Shown here piece after piece: positions 32,881-42,546 of a stretch of 64,000 nt of DNA. A program made the translations under genes and the position numbers. The first letter of the stretch is position 1. Every line of letters begins with the position of its first letter. Source of the DNA: Nodosilinea sp. FACHB-131 (GTDB lineage: Bacteria > Cyanobacteriota > Cyanobacteriia > Phormidesmidales > Phormidesmidaceae). A model generated the notes under the pieces. That model saw only the letters and a list, made by a program, of their open reading frames with translations, did not search any database and was not told the DNA's origin. Where the stretch lies: the NCBI RefSeq assembly GCF_014695395.1, contig NZ_JACJOF010000040.1:44170-108169 (forward strand), read 5' to 3'.

Positions 32881-33422
32881 TGGCCTAGAATCTGGCTGGC
32901 GATCGCGGCGGGGTTCGCTTTTGGGCGGGTGGCCTCTCGCACCTCCGTCACTTTCCCCTGAAGGTCGGGGGCTAGGTCGTCAAAGGTCATCTGCTGGGCT
33001 AGCTGGGCCACTACCAAATCGCCCATAGCCATGTTGTGAGCAGCTAACTCCTGAGCCTGACGGATGAGGCGCTCTAAATCGGGAGTGTCTTGGGGAATGT
33101 CGTTGTTCCACGGAGGAGTATCGCCTAGCCCCGATTCCGCTGATGTGGCGAGGGCCGTTTCCTCGAACCCGTCGATTTTCCCGGTAGCTACCACATGCAA
33201 TCGCAGTGCTCGGATCCGGTCGGCTTGCTGTGGCTCCAAGTAAGCTTTGCCGCTGCCGTCCTTCTGGGCCTTGATGTCGAGGTGCTTTAGGTAGGTGTAG
33301 TAAGCATCTTTCTTGATCCCCAGCTCTGCCATCAGGTCATCGGGCCGCACCTGGTGCTCGACTATGAGGTTGGCCGAATTCTGGTCTGGGAAGTCACTCT
33401 GGGCCGAATTCCGCTCAGTCAT
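32847..33422 (-). CDS. DNA-binding-like regulatory protein of the operon
   Basis: A 191-residue protein, first of the five-gene run. Residues 20-70 (VRPDDLMAELGIKKDAYYTY; KAYLEPQQADRIRAL) look like a winged or MerR-like helix-turn-helix. The rest is helical with Gln/Ala-rich segments and a Met-rich stretch (NMAMGDLVVAQLAQQM). It overlaps the ATPase gene by 34 bases. It may control the operon or bind DNA for the ATPase. Not recognised at family level. Confidence 0.55.
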   Translation of the reverse strand: MTERNSAQSDFPDQNSANLIVEHQVRPDDLMAELGIKKDAYYTYLKHLDIKAQKDGSGKAYLEPQQADRIRALRLHVVATGKIDGFEETALATSAESGLGDTPPWNNDIPQDTPDLERLIRQAQELAAHNMAMGDLVVAQLAQQMTFDDLAPDLQGKVTEVREATRPKANPAAIASQILGQWRSQRGATAA

Positions 33423-33480
33423 GGGATAAAAATTTTTTAAGGAGTGCCCATATTATGGGAATCTCAGCGGATTCATTGGC

Positions 33481-34470
33481 TCAGGCACACCACCCGAATT
33501 CTGGTGAAGGGTTTGTGAACTGTACTTTTTTATGAGCATTGGTGCCCATGGCAAAGGCCGAGGTGCAGACTACAAACTGGAGTTTGTCGGCCATCCAATC
33601 GGCTTCGATCTGGCGGCGATCGCGGCTGCTCAACCCGGCGTGGTAGGGCGCTACTCGATAGCGATCGCCCAACTGCTGAGCTAGCGCCTCGCTATCTTTA
33701 CGGGTGCGCACATAGACTAACCCTGCGTTGGGGTGCTGCTCAAGGTAGCGTTTCAACACGCCCTTGCGCTGGCCCTCGCTGATCACAGCCTTCACCCGCA
33801 GATCTAAGTTAGGACGGTGGGGGTTGATCCGCACTACCTGGGGCGACTGAAGCTGTAGCACTTCGCGCAGAACGGTTTGGGCCGCAGGATCGGCGGTGGC
33901 GGTAAAGGCCGCAATGGGCAAGGTGCTGCCGGCGGGGCGACAGTCTAACAGCGCTTTTCGCACTGTCCCCAATCGGCGATAGGCAGGACGAAAGGTCTCA
34001 CCCCACTGCACCAGGCAGTGGGCTTCATCTAAGATGAGGCCGTTGAGCCGGAGTTTCGGTTGGCAGAGCCGTTCCCAAACAGGCGGGCTGAGCAAGGTCT
34101 CAGGCGAAACGTAGAGCAGCCGCAATTCTTGACGTTCTAGCGCCCTAAGAGTGCGGTGGCGCACGGGTGGCGGTAGCTGACTGTGGAGAGTGGCGGCCGG
34201 TAGAGCTTTATCGTGCAGTTCTTGCACCTGGTTTTCCATCAGCGCCACCAGGGGCGAAACCACCAGCGTCAGACCTGACTGCAGCAGCGCCGGTAGCTGA
34301 AAGCACACCGATTTTCCGCCGCCGGTGGGCAGCACGACCAAAATATCTTGACGATTGAGCAAAGCCCTGACGATCGCATCCTGGGGTGAGCGAAAGTCGC
34401 TATAGCCCCAAATCTGCTGAAACGCCTGGAGCACGTCAGCCCAGGCCACGGATTGTTCTACCATTGCCAC
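33481..34470 (-). pseudogene. recQ: truncated RecQ-type helicase
   Basis: The first 300 residues are a good RecQ-like helicase: Walker A VLPTGGGKSVC, DEAH (ILDEAHCLVQWG), TATA (AAFTATADP), and motif V/VI start LVYVRTRKDSEALAQ, FVVCTSAFAMG. Normal RecQ continues with GMGINKPDVRWV and QRGRAGRDG (motif VI) plus the RQC region. Here it changes abruptly after SAFAMGTNA into unrelated residues and stops at residue 329, so the C-terminal part is missing. Right after it lie the five-gene operon and its promoter. A start at ATG 34464 is also possible. Confidence 0.75.
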
Positions 34471-34538
34471 ACCCTGCCTTGTGCCTTCAGGGTGCCCAGG
34501 TCAGCCTCGCGATTCAGCCCGTGGTTAGCAGCGTGCTA

Positions 34539-34578
34539 CAAGGAAGGGGATCGCGCCTGAGCACGATCCCCTTCCTTG
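34539..34578. terminator. 15-base-pair perfect hairpin between outer-membrane protein and recQ genes
   Basis: CAAGGAAGGGGATCG and its exact complement are separated by ten bases. It lies after the outer-membrane protein gene on the minus strand and before the truncated recQ. It lacks a clear T run, so it may act as a processing or stability element as well as a terminator. Confidence 0.7.
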
Positions 34579-34635
34579 TCTATGGCTACCGTTGCCTTAG
34601 AGGGGCATTAGCAGAGGGGTGATTATCCCCAGGTC

Positions 34636-35451
34636 TTATTCAAAGATGAAGGGGAAGTTGTAGCCCACGCCCAGGGAGATACCCAGGGCAAAGCCGCTGG
34701 TAACCCGGAAGTTGCCCACGGCGTTGAAGGTAAAGTCGCGGGAGATGGGGACGTCGGCCCCAGCGTTGATCAGCAGACCGATATCGCCACTGGTAGGAAT
34801 GTCGACCCCGGCGCCAACATAGGGCTGGGCACGGAACCCGTTGTAGCTCAAGGTGCTGAAGTTGTAGGTCACCGGAATAGTAAAGCTCGACCGGTTGTTG
34901 GTGATGGTAGCCCCAGGCCGCACCGAGAAGCGAGGGCCAAGGGAGATTTTGCTGATGACGTTAAAACCAAAGCTAGACAACCCGCTGTCGCTGCGGTTGC
35001 CGATGCCAATGTTGCCGCCCACGCCCAGGTAAGCGGGGGAGATTTCGTAGGCCGGGCGGGTGCCCTGAGCTAGGTCAATAGAATCGCTGGCGGCGGGCGC
35101 GGTTTCAATGGTGGCTGCCGTCAGAGCCGACTCAATATCGGCGGTATCGAATAGGCTTTGGTCAGCGGTTAGCGACTCAGCCTCGGGTAGCGCCAGCAGG
35201 CTAGCGTCAGACTCTACAGGGGCGATCGCCTCAACGGCAGGCACTTCAGATGCAGCAGGCACTTCAGCGGTGGTGGCTTCGTCAGCTACAACAGGCTCAG
35301 CGGTTGCTTCAGTAGAGCTTTCGACTGCTTCAGCTAAAGTGTTTTGGGCCAACTCTAGCTCGGTCAAGTGATTGTGGGCCAGGGCCGGGGTAGCCATACC
35401 GGCTACAGCCGCCAGACCGAGAGCCAGGGAAACTTGCTTGAGATACGCCAT
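34636..35451 (-). CDS. outer-membrane beta-barrel-like protein
   Basis: A 271-residue secreted protein (MAYLKQVSLALGLAAVAGMA, cleavage near ALA-H), started at ATG 35451 behind GAGGAG. After a Glu/Ala-rich low-complexity segment (residues 45-120), the C-terminal 130 residues alternate polar and aromatic strands (YLGVGGNIGIGNRSDSG, FSVRPGATITNN, FTIPVTYNFSTL, YVGAGVDIP) and end in Phe-Ile-Phe, as in small outer-membrane barrels. Function unknown; it may bind or export at the outer membrane. Confidence 0.7.
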   Translation of the reverse strand: MAYLKQVSLALGLAAVAGMATPALAHNHLTELELAQNTLAEAVESSTEATAEPVVADEATTAEVPAASEVPAVEAIAPVESDASLLALPEAESLTADQSLFDTADIESALTAATIETAPAASDSIDLAQGTRPAYEISPAYLGVGGNIGIGNRSDSGLSSFGFNVISKISLGPRFSVRPGATITNNRSSFTIPVTYNFSTLSYNGFRAQPYVGAGVDIPTSGDIGLLINAGADVPISRDFTFNAVGNFRVTSGFALGISLGVGYNFPFIFE

Positions 35452-35744
35452 GATTCGTTCACTCCTCAGATTTTTAATAGTCAAGGGTCATTAGCATTTA
35501 GCCAATGATTAATCGCTCTTAAAATCGCATTGCCGTAGTGAGATTCAGGAAAGATAAAACCATTCCCGTCGCTACAGATTCACACACCACATGTGCCTCT
35601 GAAATTGGCTGAATTGTACCATCTCCAGCCTAGGAGCGAGGCCATGTTGACAACATTCTGCACCTACTTTGGATAGACGCGACTCTACATTAAGGCAGAT
35701 CAATACCGAAGGGCACTCGGCATTCTGGAACATTGGTCCTAACT

Positions 35745-36683
35745 CTACGGACTGACCACCATATGCTGAACTATAAGACTGGCCAACCGAGGTAAAATTT
35801 GTCGATTTTTGCTGTGCCCAGAGCCTTCGACAAAAGCTACTAATAAACCGGGTTCGCCACTGGGTAGCTCAAAGTAGGCGGCGTCGTGGCGCACCTTGCT
35901 GGTATACCCCGCTTTTGAATAGAGCCGAGTGCCCTGGGGTAGGCCTTCCCCTAAAAAGCCGGTGAACTGGTCTTCTTCGCCGGGGTCTGGCGGGGCGGTA
36001 GGTTGGTGGCGCGCCAGCAGGGAGAGCATGGTCTGCGATCGCGCTGCCGACACCGCTACTCCACCAGCAATGCTGTGAATCAACCGGGCCACAGCGTCGG
36101 TGGTGAGTCGGTTGCGATTCTCATAGTGCTTGCCCACAAAAGCCCGCTCGCGGCCGTAGGGTCCATCGCCCCAGGGCTTTTGATTTAGGTTTACCCCCAC
36201 CAGCTCAGGCCACGGCAACGACTGAAAGAAGCGGTTGATGATGTTGCGCTGGTAACACCAGGTTTCAAAGGGGCCAGGGGGCAGCTCCGGGCCGCTGGTG
36301 GTGCCGCTGAGTAGATCGACAACTAGAGAAGTAGCGTCATTGCTGGAGTCCACAATCATGTCCTTGAGCGCCCGATCTAGCTCCGCCGATGGCGGGATCA
36401 TCCCCTGCTCTACCCACTCATGGGCAGCCACCAGGTAAAACAGTTTCACCACGCTGGCCGGGTAAATCAGCTCAACCCCTCGATAACTCGCCCCCCGAGG
36501 GCGGCGTTGCCAAAAATCATCGGCACTCAAAGCTCCGCCAGTATTGACTATGTAGGGTGGGTCATAGACCACCCAGGTGACGGCAATTTGAGTCGGCGTC
36601 AACGCAAATTCGGCCCGCACCTGCTCTAATACCTGTTCAAGGGCCGTTTGCAGGTCAGGATCGGGGGCAAAAAATGTCGTCAT
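35745..36683 (-). CDS. class A beta-lactamase-fold serine hydrolase
   Basis: A 312-residue protein with PASVVKLF (SxxK, catalytic Ser and Lys), VDSSNDATS (SxN), and YSKAGYTSK (KxG) in the right order for penicillin-binding/class A beta-lactamase-type hydrolases. No signal peptide is seen at the predicted start, so it may act in the cytoplasm or its leader may lie upstream. Likely roles: peptidase or esterase, not necessarily resistance. It follows the outer-membrane protein gene in the same direction after about 290 bases. Confidence 0.85.
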   Translation of the reverse strand: MTTFFAPDPDLQTALEQVLEQVRAEFALTPTQIAVTWVVYDPPYIVNTGGALSADDFWQRRPRGASYRGVELIYPASVVKLFYLVAAHEWVEQGMIPPSAELDRALKDMIVDSSNDATSLVVDLLSGTTSGPELPPGPFETWCYQRNIINRFFQSLPWPELVGVNLNQKPWGDGPYGRERAFVGKHYENRNRLTTDAVARLIHSIAGGVAVSAARSQTMLSLLARHQPTAPPDPGEEDQFTGFLGEGLPQGTRLYSKAGYTSKVRHDAAYFELPSGEPGLLVAFVEGSGHSKNRQILPRLASLIVQHMVVSP

Positions 36684-36739
36684 GCCAGTGCTTGTGTTCT
36701 GCGTAACCGCTTGTTGATTAAATCATCCTTCACCATAGC

Positions 36740-36796
36740 GGGGTGTGGGGTAGATGGGTGGATGGGTGCAGGGGTGGATGGGTGGATGGGTTTAAG
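36740..36796. repeat. GGATGGGT-type short repeats
   Basis: A G-rich run with several copies of GGATGGGT/GGGTGGAT, between the serine hydrolase (divergent, minus) and dienelactone hydrolase genes. Slippage-prone and possibly G-quadruplex forming. Confidence 0.7.
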
Positions 36797-36911
36797 ATCG
36801 GTTGTAGTGGGCTCTTTGAAACGACTATGCCCTACCCCTACTCCCTACCCATCTGAAATTCTCAAATCTATCGCGGCTCATTTTATAGATTGTTCTGTTA
36901 GAGGTTAGGTT

Positions 36912-37667
36912 GTGCAAATTCAACGCCGCGAGGTGGGTTTGACCGTGGATGACAGCCTAATGCGGCTCTATGTGGTGGAACCTGTCGTTTCTGGCCAATA
37001 TCCCGGCATTCTGTTTTACTCAGATATTTACCAACTGGGAGGGCCAATTTTGCGCCTGGCCGATCGCCTGGCAGGATACGGCTACGTCGTAGCGGCCCCC
37101 GAGATCTTTCATCGGCTAGAGCCTATTGGCACCGTGATTGAGCCGAATGACCTGGGTCGTCTGCGGGGCAACGACGACGCTAGCCGCACGGAGGTGGCTC
37201 AATACGATGCCGATGCAACGGCAGCGCTGTACTGGCTTCAGACGTCAGATGCCGTGGCCTCCGGACAGCTGGGGGCAGTGGGCTTTTGCATCGGTGGCCA
37301 TTTGGCCTGTCGCGCGGCGCTGAATCCTGCTGTCAAGGCGGCGGTGTGCTGTTATCCAACGGGTATCCACAGCGGCAAGCTCGGGAAAGACAGGGCCAAT
37401 ACCCTGGAGCGCCTGGGCGAAATCACCGCCCGTCTGCTGCTGATCTTTGGGGATCAAGACCCCCATGTGCCCGCTGAGGGTCGCGATACGATTCTCGGTG
37501 CCTTAACAACAGCGGGCGTTGACCACAAAACTCTGATTTACCCTGCCAACCACACCTTTATGCGCGACGATGGCTACCGCTATGACTCCGCTGCTACTGA
37601 CGCGGCTTGGGCGGAGGTGGTAACCTTCCTTGCCCGTAGTTTTGGCACCGCTGCGCCACATTCTTGA
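36912..37667 (+). CDS. dienelactone hydrolase-family protein
   Basis: A 251-residue alpha/beta hydrolase of the dienelactone hydrolase family. GAVGFCIGGHLA carries the nucleophilic Cys in the family's GxCxG motif; DQDPHVP has the acidic residue and NHTFM the His of the triad. It cleaves lactones or esters, but the cyanobacterial substrate is unknown. The start is GTG at 36912. It is divergent from the serine hydrolase gene. Confidence 0.9.
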   Translation: MQIQRREVGLTVDDSLMRLYVVEPVVSGQYPGILFYSDIYQLGGPILRLADRLAGYGYVVAAPEIFHRLEPIGTVIEPNDLGRLRGNDDASRTEVAQYDADATAALYWLQTSDAVASGQLGAVGFCIGGHLACRAALNPAVKAAVCCYPTGIHSGKLGKDRANTLERLGEITARLLLIFGDQDPHVPAEGRDTILGALTTAGVDHKTLIYPANHTFMRDDGYRYDSAATDAAWAEVVTFLARSFGTAAPHS

Positions 37668-37929
37668 GGGCCTGGGTATGCTAGGGCATGGCCAGGGGGC
37701 AGGCATTCTGTGCAAATCGCAACTTTCTGTCCTACGACCTAAGGTATACGGTTAGAGTAAGAGGTGTTTAGCAGGTTTACTAATACCTCGGCGAGAGGGT
37801 TTTGTGGAGAGGGGTTTCCCTTTCAATTTGTCGCTTCTGGAAGATTGAGCCTGCCTAATTCCTCAACTTAACCCAGGCGGCTGACTGCGCCCATTGCTTT
37901 CCCATCTGCCACGCTTGAATAGGGTTCCC

Positions 37930-40497
37930 ATGGCACCTCAGATCGATGGCCTTTCCGGGCCGGTCTTCAACCAACGCAGCATGATTACCGCGCTGTCTCT
38001 GGCCAACCAGACTAGTTCTCTCACCAACCGGGTGCGCGATCTGCCCACTCCGCAGTTCATCAGTCTGCTCGACCAAATTACGGCGGAGTTTGAGCATTTT
38101 CTGCGCGCCATCGACATGATCAACAACGAGTCGTTGGAGGTCATGCTGGAGCAGATCCTGGAGGCGTTTACCCTCAAAATTGGCCAAATTCTCCAAGCTG
38201 AGCGCACCACTATCTTTATGGTGGATCAGGAGAAACAGGAGCTGTGGTCGAAGATTGCCCAAGGGGATGGGGAGCGATCGCTCGAAATTCGTGTGCCTAT
38301 GGGCAAGGGCATCTCGGGCCATGTGGCCACCCACGTGCTGCCGCTGAATATTCCCGACGCCTACGCCGACGATCGCTTTGACCCCACCCACGACAAAAAG
38401 ACTGGCTACCGCACCCGCAGCATTCTCTGCATGCCGGTGCTGAGCAAAAAGACCGACAACATTGTGGCGGTGGTGCAGCTGCTCAACAAGCTCAACCACG
38501 CCCCCTTCGACGAGCAGGACGAGCGCCACTTTAAAGAGTTTGCCGAGTCCCTAGGAGTCATCCTCGAAAGCTGTAACTCGTTCTATATCGCGGCGCGCAA
38601 TCAGAAAGGCGTGGCCGCTCTGCTGAAGGCGATCTCGTCGCTGGAGCAGAGCTTAGATCTGGAGAAGACCCTGCAATCGGTGATGGGAGAAGCCCGTCAG
38701 CTGATGCAGGCCGATCGCAGCACCCTGTGGCTGATCGACGACGAGAGCGGCGATCTGTGGTCAAAGGTAAAATCTGCCGATGGCAAATCGATGATGGAGC
38801 TGCGCAATTCTAAAAACAGCGGCATTGTCGGTCATGTCGCCACTACCGGCGAACTCCTCAATATCCCCGATGCCTACCAGGATCCCCGCTTCAACCCCGA
38901 ACCCGACAAACGCACCGGCTACCGCACCCGTAATATCCTCTGCATGCCGGTATTTGACTCGGGCGGCAAGCTGATTGCCGTCACCCAGCTGATCAACAAA
39001 GCCCAGGGCACCTTCACCACCTCAGACGAAGCCTTCATGCGGGCCTTCAACATTCAAGCCGGTGTCGCCCTAGAGAATGCCAAGCTGTTTGAGAGCGTTT
39101 TAGTCGAAAAGCAGTACCAGAAAGACATTTTACAAAGCCTTTCCGATGCGGTGATTTCCACCGATATGGAAGGGCGAATTATCACCATCAACGATGCTGC
39201 CCTCCAGCTGATCGGCTGCCCCGAAGACACCGATCACAGCCGCACCATTCGCGATCGCTGGTGTGCGGCTCTACTCCACCGCCCGGTGTGGCAGGCGATC
39301 CCCGTTGAGAGCCTGCGATTTCGCATTCAAGACAGCCTCAGTACCGGAGCCCGCCACTACGTGCCGGAGCAGAGTTTGCGGGTGGCGATCGCCCCCGGCC
39401 CTGGCACTGAACTAGACCCGATCTCTGAGCTGGCCCTGCCCGACAGCGACAATCCTGCCCTCTACCGACCCTGGGGCGATCCGACCGGGACTCCGGTACC
39501 CAAAGAGGTGGTGCAGATCATTGAGCGCAGCATCAATCTCACCGTTAACCCCTTGACCAACCCCGAGGGCGGCGTGCTGGGCGGCCTGCTCGTGCTCGAA
39601 GACATCAGCCAAGAAAAGCGGATGAAGAGCACCCTCTACCGCTACATGACCCCCGGTGTTGCCGAGCGGGTCATGGCCCTAGGCGACGATCTGCTGATGA
39701 AAGGCGAGCGCAAAGATGTCACGGTGCTCTTTTCAGATATTCGCGGTTACACCACCTTGACCGAAGACCTGGAAGCCGACAAAGTCGTCGAAATGCTCAA
39801 CGCCTACTTCGAAACGATGGTGGAGTCGGTGTTTCATTTCGAGGGCACCCTCGATAAGTTCATTGGCGACGCGCTGATGGCCGTGTTTGGTGCGCCGTTG
39901 CCCCTGACCAACCACGCCTGGGCCGCTGTGCAAAGCGCCCTCGATATGCGGCGACGGCTAGCCAAGTTTAATAACGAGCGCGGGGCTCTAGGGCAGCCCA
40001 AAATTCGCATTGGCATCGGCGTCAGCTCCGGCGAAGTCGTTTCGGGCAACATCGGCTCCCAGCGCAAAATGGAATACACCGTCATTGGCGACGGAGTTAA
40101 TCTCAGCTCTCGCCTGGAGGGGGTGACCAAAGAGTATGGCTGCGACATCGTGATCAGCGAGTACACCTATGCCCTCTGTGCCGACAGAATTTGGGCCCGC
40201 GAGCTAGACCGCACCCAGGTCAAAGGCAAACAGCGCGCCGTTGGCATTTACGAACTTATCGATCAGCGCGACGCCCCGCTCACCGCCGATACCGAAGCCT
40301 TTCTCGGCCTTTACGCCCAGGCCCGCAGCGCCTACACCGCTATGCAGTTTGAGCAAGCTCTGCGCCTATTTGAGCAGGCCCAGCAGATGCGCCCCCACGA
40401 CAAAGCCGTGACCGTGCACCTGAGCCGCGCCCGGCAATACCTAGTGCAGCCACCCCCCGAAGACTGGGACGGGGTCTATGTCATGACGACAAAGTAA
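37930..40497 (+). CDS. GAF-PAS-class III adenylate/guanylate cyclase
   Basis: An 855-residue signalling enzyme started at ATG 37930. Two GAF domains (about 75-225 and 245-395; each has the repeated LWSKIAQGDG or LWSKVKSADG and GYRTRSILCMPV) are followed by a PAS-like region (SDAVISTDMEGRIITIND) and the cyclase domain from about residue 585: VLFSDIRGYTTL, TLDKFIGDALMAVFGAP, KMEYTVIGDGVNL with Lys and Thr (class IIIb pattern). A TPR-like helix pair ends it. It makes cAMP (or cGMP) in response to a ligand or bicarbonate. Resembles CyaB-type cyanobacterial cyclases. Confidence 0.9.
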   Translation: MAPQIDGLSGPVFNQRSMITALSLANQTSSLTNRVRDLPTPQFISLLDQITAEFEHFLRAIDMINNESLEVMLEQILEAFTLKIGQILQAERTTIFMVDQEKQELWSKIAQGDGERSLEIRVPMGKGISGHVATHVLPLNIPDAYADDRFDPTHDKKTGYRTRSILCMPVLSKKTDNIVAVVQLLNKLNHAPFDEQDERHFKEFAESLGVILESCNSFYIAARNQKGVAALLKAISSLEQSLDLEKTLQSVMGEARQLMQADRSTLWLIDDESGDLWSKVKSADGKSMMELRNSKNSGIVGHVATTGELLNIPDAYQDPRFNPEPDKRTGYRTRNILCMPVFDSGGKLIAVTQLINKAQGTFTTSDEAFMRAFNIQAGVALENAKLFESVLVEKQYQKDILQSLSDAVISTDMEGRIITINDAALQLIGCPEDTDHSRTIRDRWCAALLHRPVWQAIPVESLRFRIQDSLSTGARHYVPEQSLRVAIAPGPGTELDPISELALPDSDNPALYRPWGDPTGTPVPKEVVQIIERSINLTVNPLTNPEGGVLGGLLVLEDISQEKRMKSTLYRYMTPGVAERVMALGDDLLMKGERKDVTVLFSDIRGYTTLTEDLEADKVVEMLNAYFETMVESVFHFEGTLDKFIGDALMAVFGAPLPLTNHAWAAVQSALDMRRRLAKFNNERGALGQPKIRIGIGVSSGEVVSGNIGSQRKMEYTVIGDGVNLSSRLEGVTKEYGCDIVISEYTYALCADRIWARELDRTQVKGKQRAVGIYELIDQRDAPLTADTEAFLGLYAQARSAYTAMQFEQALRLFEQAQQMRPHDKAVTVHLSRARQYLVQPPPEDWDGVYVMTTK

Positions 40498-40673
40498 CGA
40501 ACAGGCTGCAAACTGGTTTGACATTGGTTCTGCCATAGCTCAGGTCGGTACATCGGCGACCATAATCAAGTGTCCAACTCAGCCGATCTATCGGAGAAGG
40601 AGCAAACCCGGTAGGATGGGGGTTGTGTTCAAACGAACACTTTTAGGTCGTTCTGTCGCCGATGAGCCCACGC

Positions 40674-41618
40674 ATGTCTCTGTTTGACTGGTTTGCCAAT
40701 CGCCGTAAGTCAGGTCCCATTAGCGAAGACCGCCAGGAGCGAGAAATTGCTGACGGTCTCTGGACGAAGTGTGAGCACTGCGACGTGCTCACCTACACCA
40801 AAGATTTGCGCACCAATCAGTGGGTCTGTAGCGACTGTGGTCACCACCACCGCATCTTCAGCGACGAGCGCATTCGCCAGCTAATTGATGCCAACACCTG
40901 GCAACCCCTCGATGTCCACATTCAGCCTCAAGATCCACTCAAGTTTAAGGATCGCAAGGGTTATGGCGATCGCCTGCGCGATACCCAGGCCAAAACCAAA
41001 CTCACCGACGCTGTGCAAACCGGCCTCGGCACGCTAGACGGCTTGCCCGTCGCCCTCGGCGTCATGGACTTTCGCTTCATGGGCGGCAGCATGGGCTCGG
41101 TAGTCGGCGAAAAACTCACCCGCATGATCGAGCGCGGCACTGCCACGAGCCGTCCGGTGATCATAGTCTGTGCCTCCGGTGGAGCTCGCATGCAGGAAGG
41201 CATGCTCAGCCTGATGCAGATGGCCAAAATTTCGGGCGCGCTCCAGCAGCACCAGGCCGCCAAACTGCTCTACATGCCGGTGCTCACCCACCCCACCACC
41301 GGAGGCGTCACCGCCAGCTTTGCCATGCTGGGCGACATCATTTTGGCTGAGCCCAAGGCCACCATCGGCTTTGCCGGTCGCCGCGTCGTTGAGCAAACCC
41401 TGCGCGAAAAACTGCCCGACAATTTTCAAACCGCCGAGTACCTGCGCGACCACGGCTTTGTCGATGCGATCGTGCCGCGCACCCAGCTCAAGCAGACCCT
41501 AGCTCAGCTCATTCGTCTGCACCAGCCGGTCGCCGCCCCCGCTGTTGTCGATAACCACACCCCCTGGGCCAATGGCCTCAATGCCGCAGAGCCAACCCAT
41601 ATTGGCGTCGATTTATAA
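40674..41618 (+). CDS. accD: acetyl-CoA carboxylase carboxyltransferase subunit beta
   Basis: AccD forms the carboxyltransferase of acetyl-CoA carboxylase with AccA, supplying malonyl-CoA for fatty acids. The N-terminal zinc ribbon is complete (CEHCDVLTY and VCSDCGHHH, four Cys), and [20 protein letters not shown] plus [12 protein letters not shown] are the acyl-CoA binding and catalytic core. Started at ATG 40674 ([11 protein letters not shown]), as in other cyanobacteria; ATG 40662 is a possible longer start. About 314 residues, normal length. Confidence 0.97.
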   Translation: MSLFDWFANRRKSGPISEDRQEREIADGLWTKCEHCDVLTYTKDLRTNQWVCSDCGHHHRIFSDERIRQLIDANTWQPLDVHIQPQDPLKFKDRKGYGDRLRDTQAKTKLTDAVQTGLGTLDGLPVALGVMDFRFMGGSMGSVVGEKLTRMIERGTATSRPVIIVCASGGARMQEGMLSLMQMAKISGALQQHQAAKLLYMPVLTHPTTGGVTASFAMLGDIILAEPKATIGFAGRRVVEQTLREKLPDNFQTAEYLRDHGFVDAIVPRTQLKQTLAQLIRLHQPVAAPAVVDNHTPWANGLNAAEPTHIGVDL

Positions 41619-41817
41619 CGGCGAGCATTGGGAATGGCCCCCTTCGGTGGCATGATAGACATTACGTGAATAATTTAATGGGGAAAACTCCGTTGAATTA
41701 CATCTAAATCCAAGCTCAGACGTGGAGTTTTGCCTCATGGGAAACTCCAGGCTCTAAGTTGGACTTAACATAGCTGTGTTGATTTCATACCCAAGCCCTA
41801 TACATTCGAGGAGAACC

Positions 41818-42324
41818 ATGTTGAAGAGATGCATTTGGCTAGTTGCGGTCGCACTCTTCTTTGTCAGCCACCTGGTCATGGGAGACGCTGTCGCGGCTGA
41901 GCTAGATGAAGCCACCCGTACCGTACAGCTCAATCCCGCTGGGGACACCTATGTGCTGTCTCTAGAGCAGGTAACCCGTGGCCGTCGCCAGTTTAACTAC
42001 GCCTGTGGCACCTGCCACGTCGGGGGGATCACCAAAACCAACCCCACCGTTGGCCTTGATCCGGACTCCCTAGCCGGTTCCCTGCCTCCCCGCGACAACC
42101 TTGAAGCCCTGGTGGCTTACCTGAAAGAGCCGACGACCTACGATGGTCTGACCGATATTTCCCAGGTACACCCCAGCAAAAAGAGCGCTGATATCTTCCC
42201 CAAAATGCGTAGTTTGACCGAGGAAGATCTCGTGGCGATTTCAGGCCATATTCTGCTTCAGCCCAAGGTGATTGGCGACATGTGGGGAGCTGGTAAGACC
42301 CGCTTCTCTGCTCCTCAAGTCTAG
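41818..42324 (+). CDS. psbV: cytochrome c-550 of photosystem II
   Basis: PsbV is an extrinsic lumenal subunit that stabilises the manganese cluster. Started at ATG 41818 behind GAGGAG; the leader has a hydrophobic core (LVAVALFFVSHLVMG) and a cleavage site at AVA-AEL. The haem site is CGTCH, and VHPSKKSADIFPKM carries the second axial His region; the C-terminus GAGKTRFS is typical. Product 168 residues. It lies two genes upstream of petE; a structured intergenic segment follows. Confidence 0.97.
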   Translation: MLKRCIWLVAVALFFVSHLVMGDAVAAELDEATRTVQLNPAGDTYVLSLEQVTRGRRQFNYACGTCHVGGITKTNPTVGLDPDSLAGSLPPRDNLEALVAYLKEPTTYDGLTDISQVHPSKKSADIFPKMRSLTEEDLVAISGHILLQPKVIGDMWGAGKTRFSAPQV

Positions 42325-42369
42325 GGACGGTTAGGTTACTTGGACGCTTCCCCATCGTTTGATGGATTA

Positions 42370-42445
42370 AGCCCTGGAGTTTACACCTGCGATTTCTGCT
42401 CACAGAGGTTCGCAGGTTGCCGAGAACGGCAATTACTCCAGGGCT
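42370..42445 (+). other. 76-base multi-stem structured element between psbV and petE
   Basis: An 11-base perfect outer stem (AGCCCTGGAGT with ACTCCAGGGCT) encloses two inner stems: ACCTGCG/CGCAGGT and TTGCCG/CGGCAA with an AGAA loop. This branched fold is compact and lies about 100 bases before petE. It could be a small RNA, a leader element for petE, a processing site after psbV, or an insertion-type repeat. Confidence 0.6.
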
Positions 42446-42546
42446 GAGGCCCCAAGTTACTGCGCAAAGCAGGTAATATGCCATAGGAAGGCTGTTCAAC
42501 AGCCCCCTGACTGATTGAACTAGAGATACGAGCTTTAGAGGTAGTT

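Noticed and set aside
37855..38529. Long minus-strand frame of 224 residues
   Set aside because: It overlaps the GAF/cyclase gene, has no motif, and coding evidence on + is overwhelming.
42370..42445. Possible tRNA gene
   Set aside because: The outer stem is 11 pairs and there is no anticodon loop or T-loop in the right place, so it is not a tRNA.
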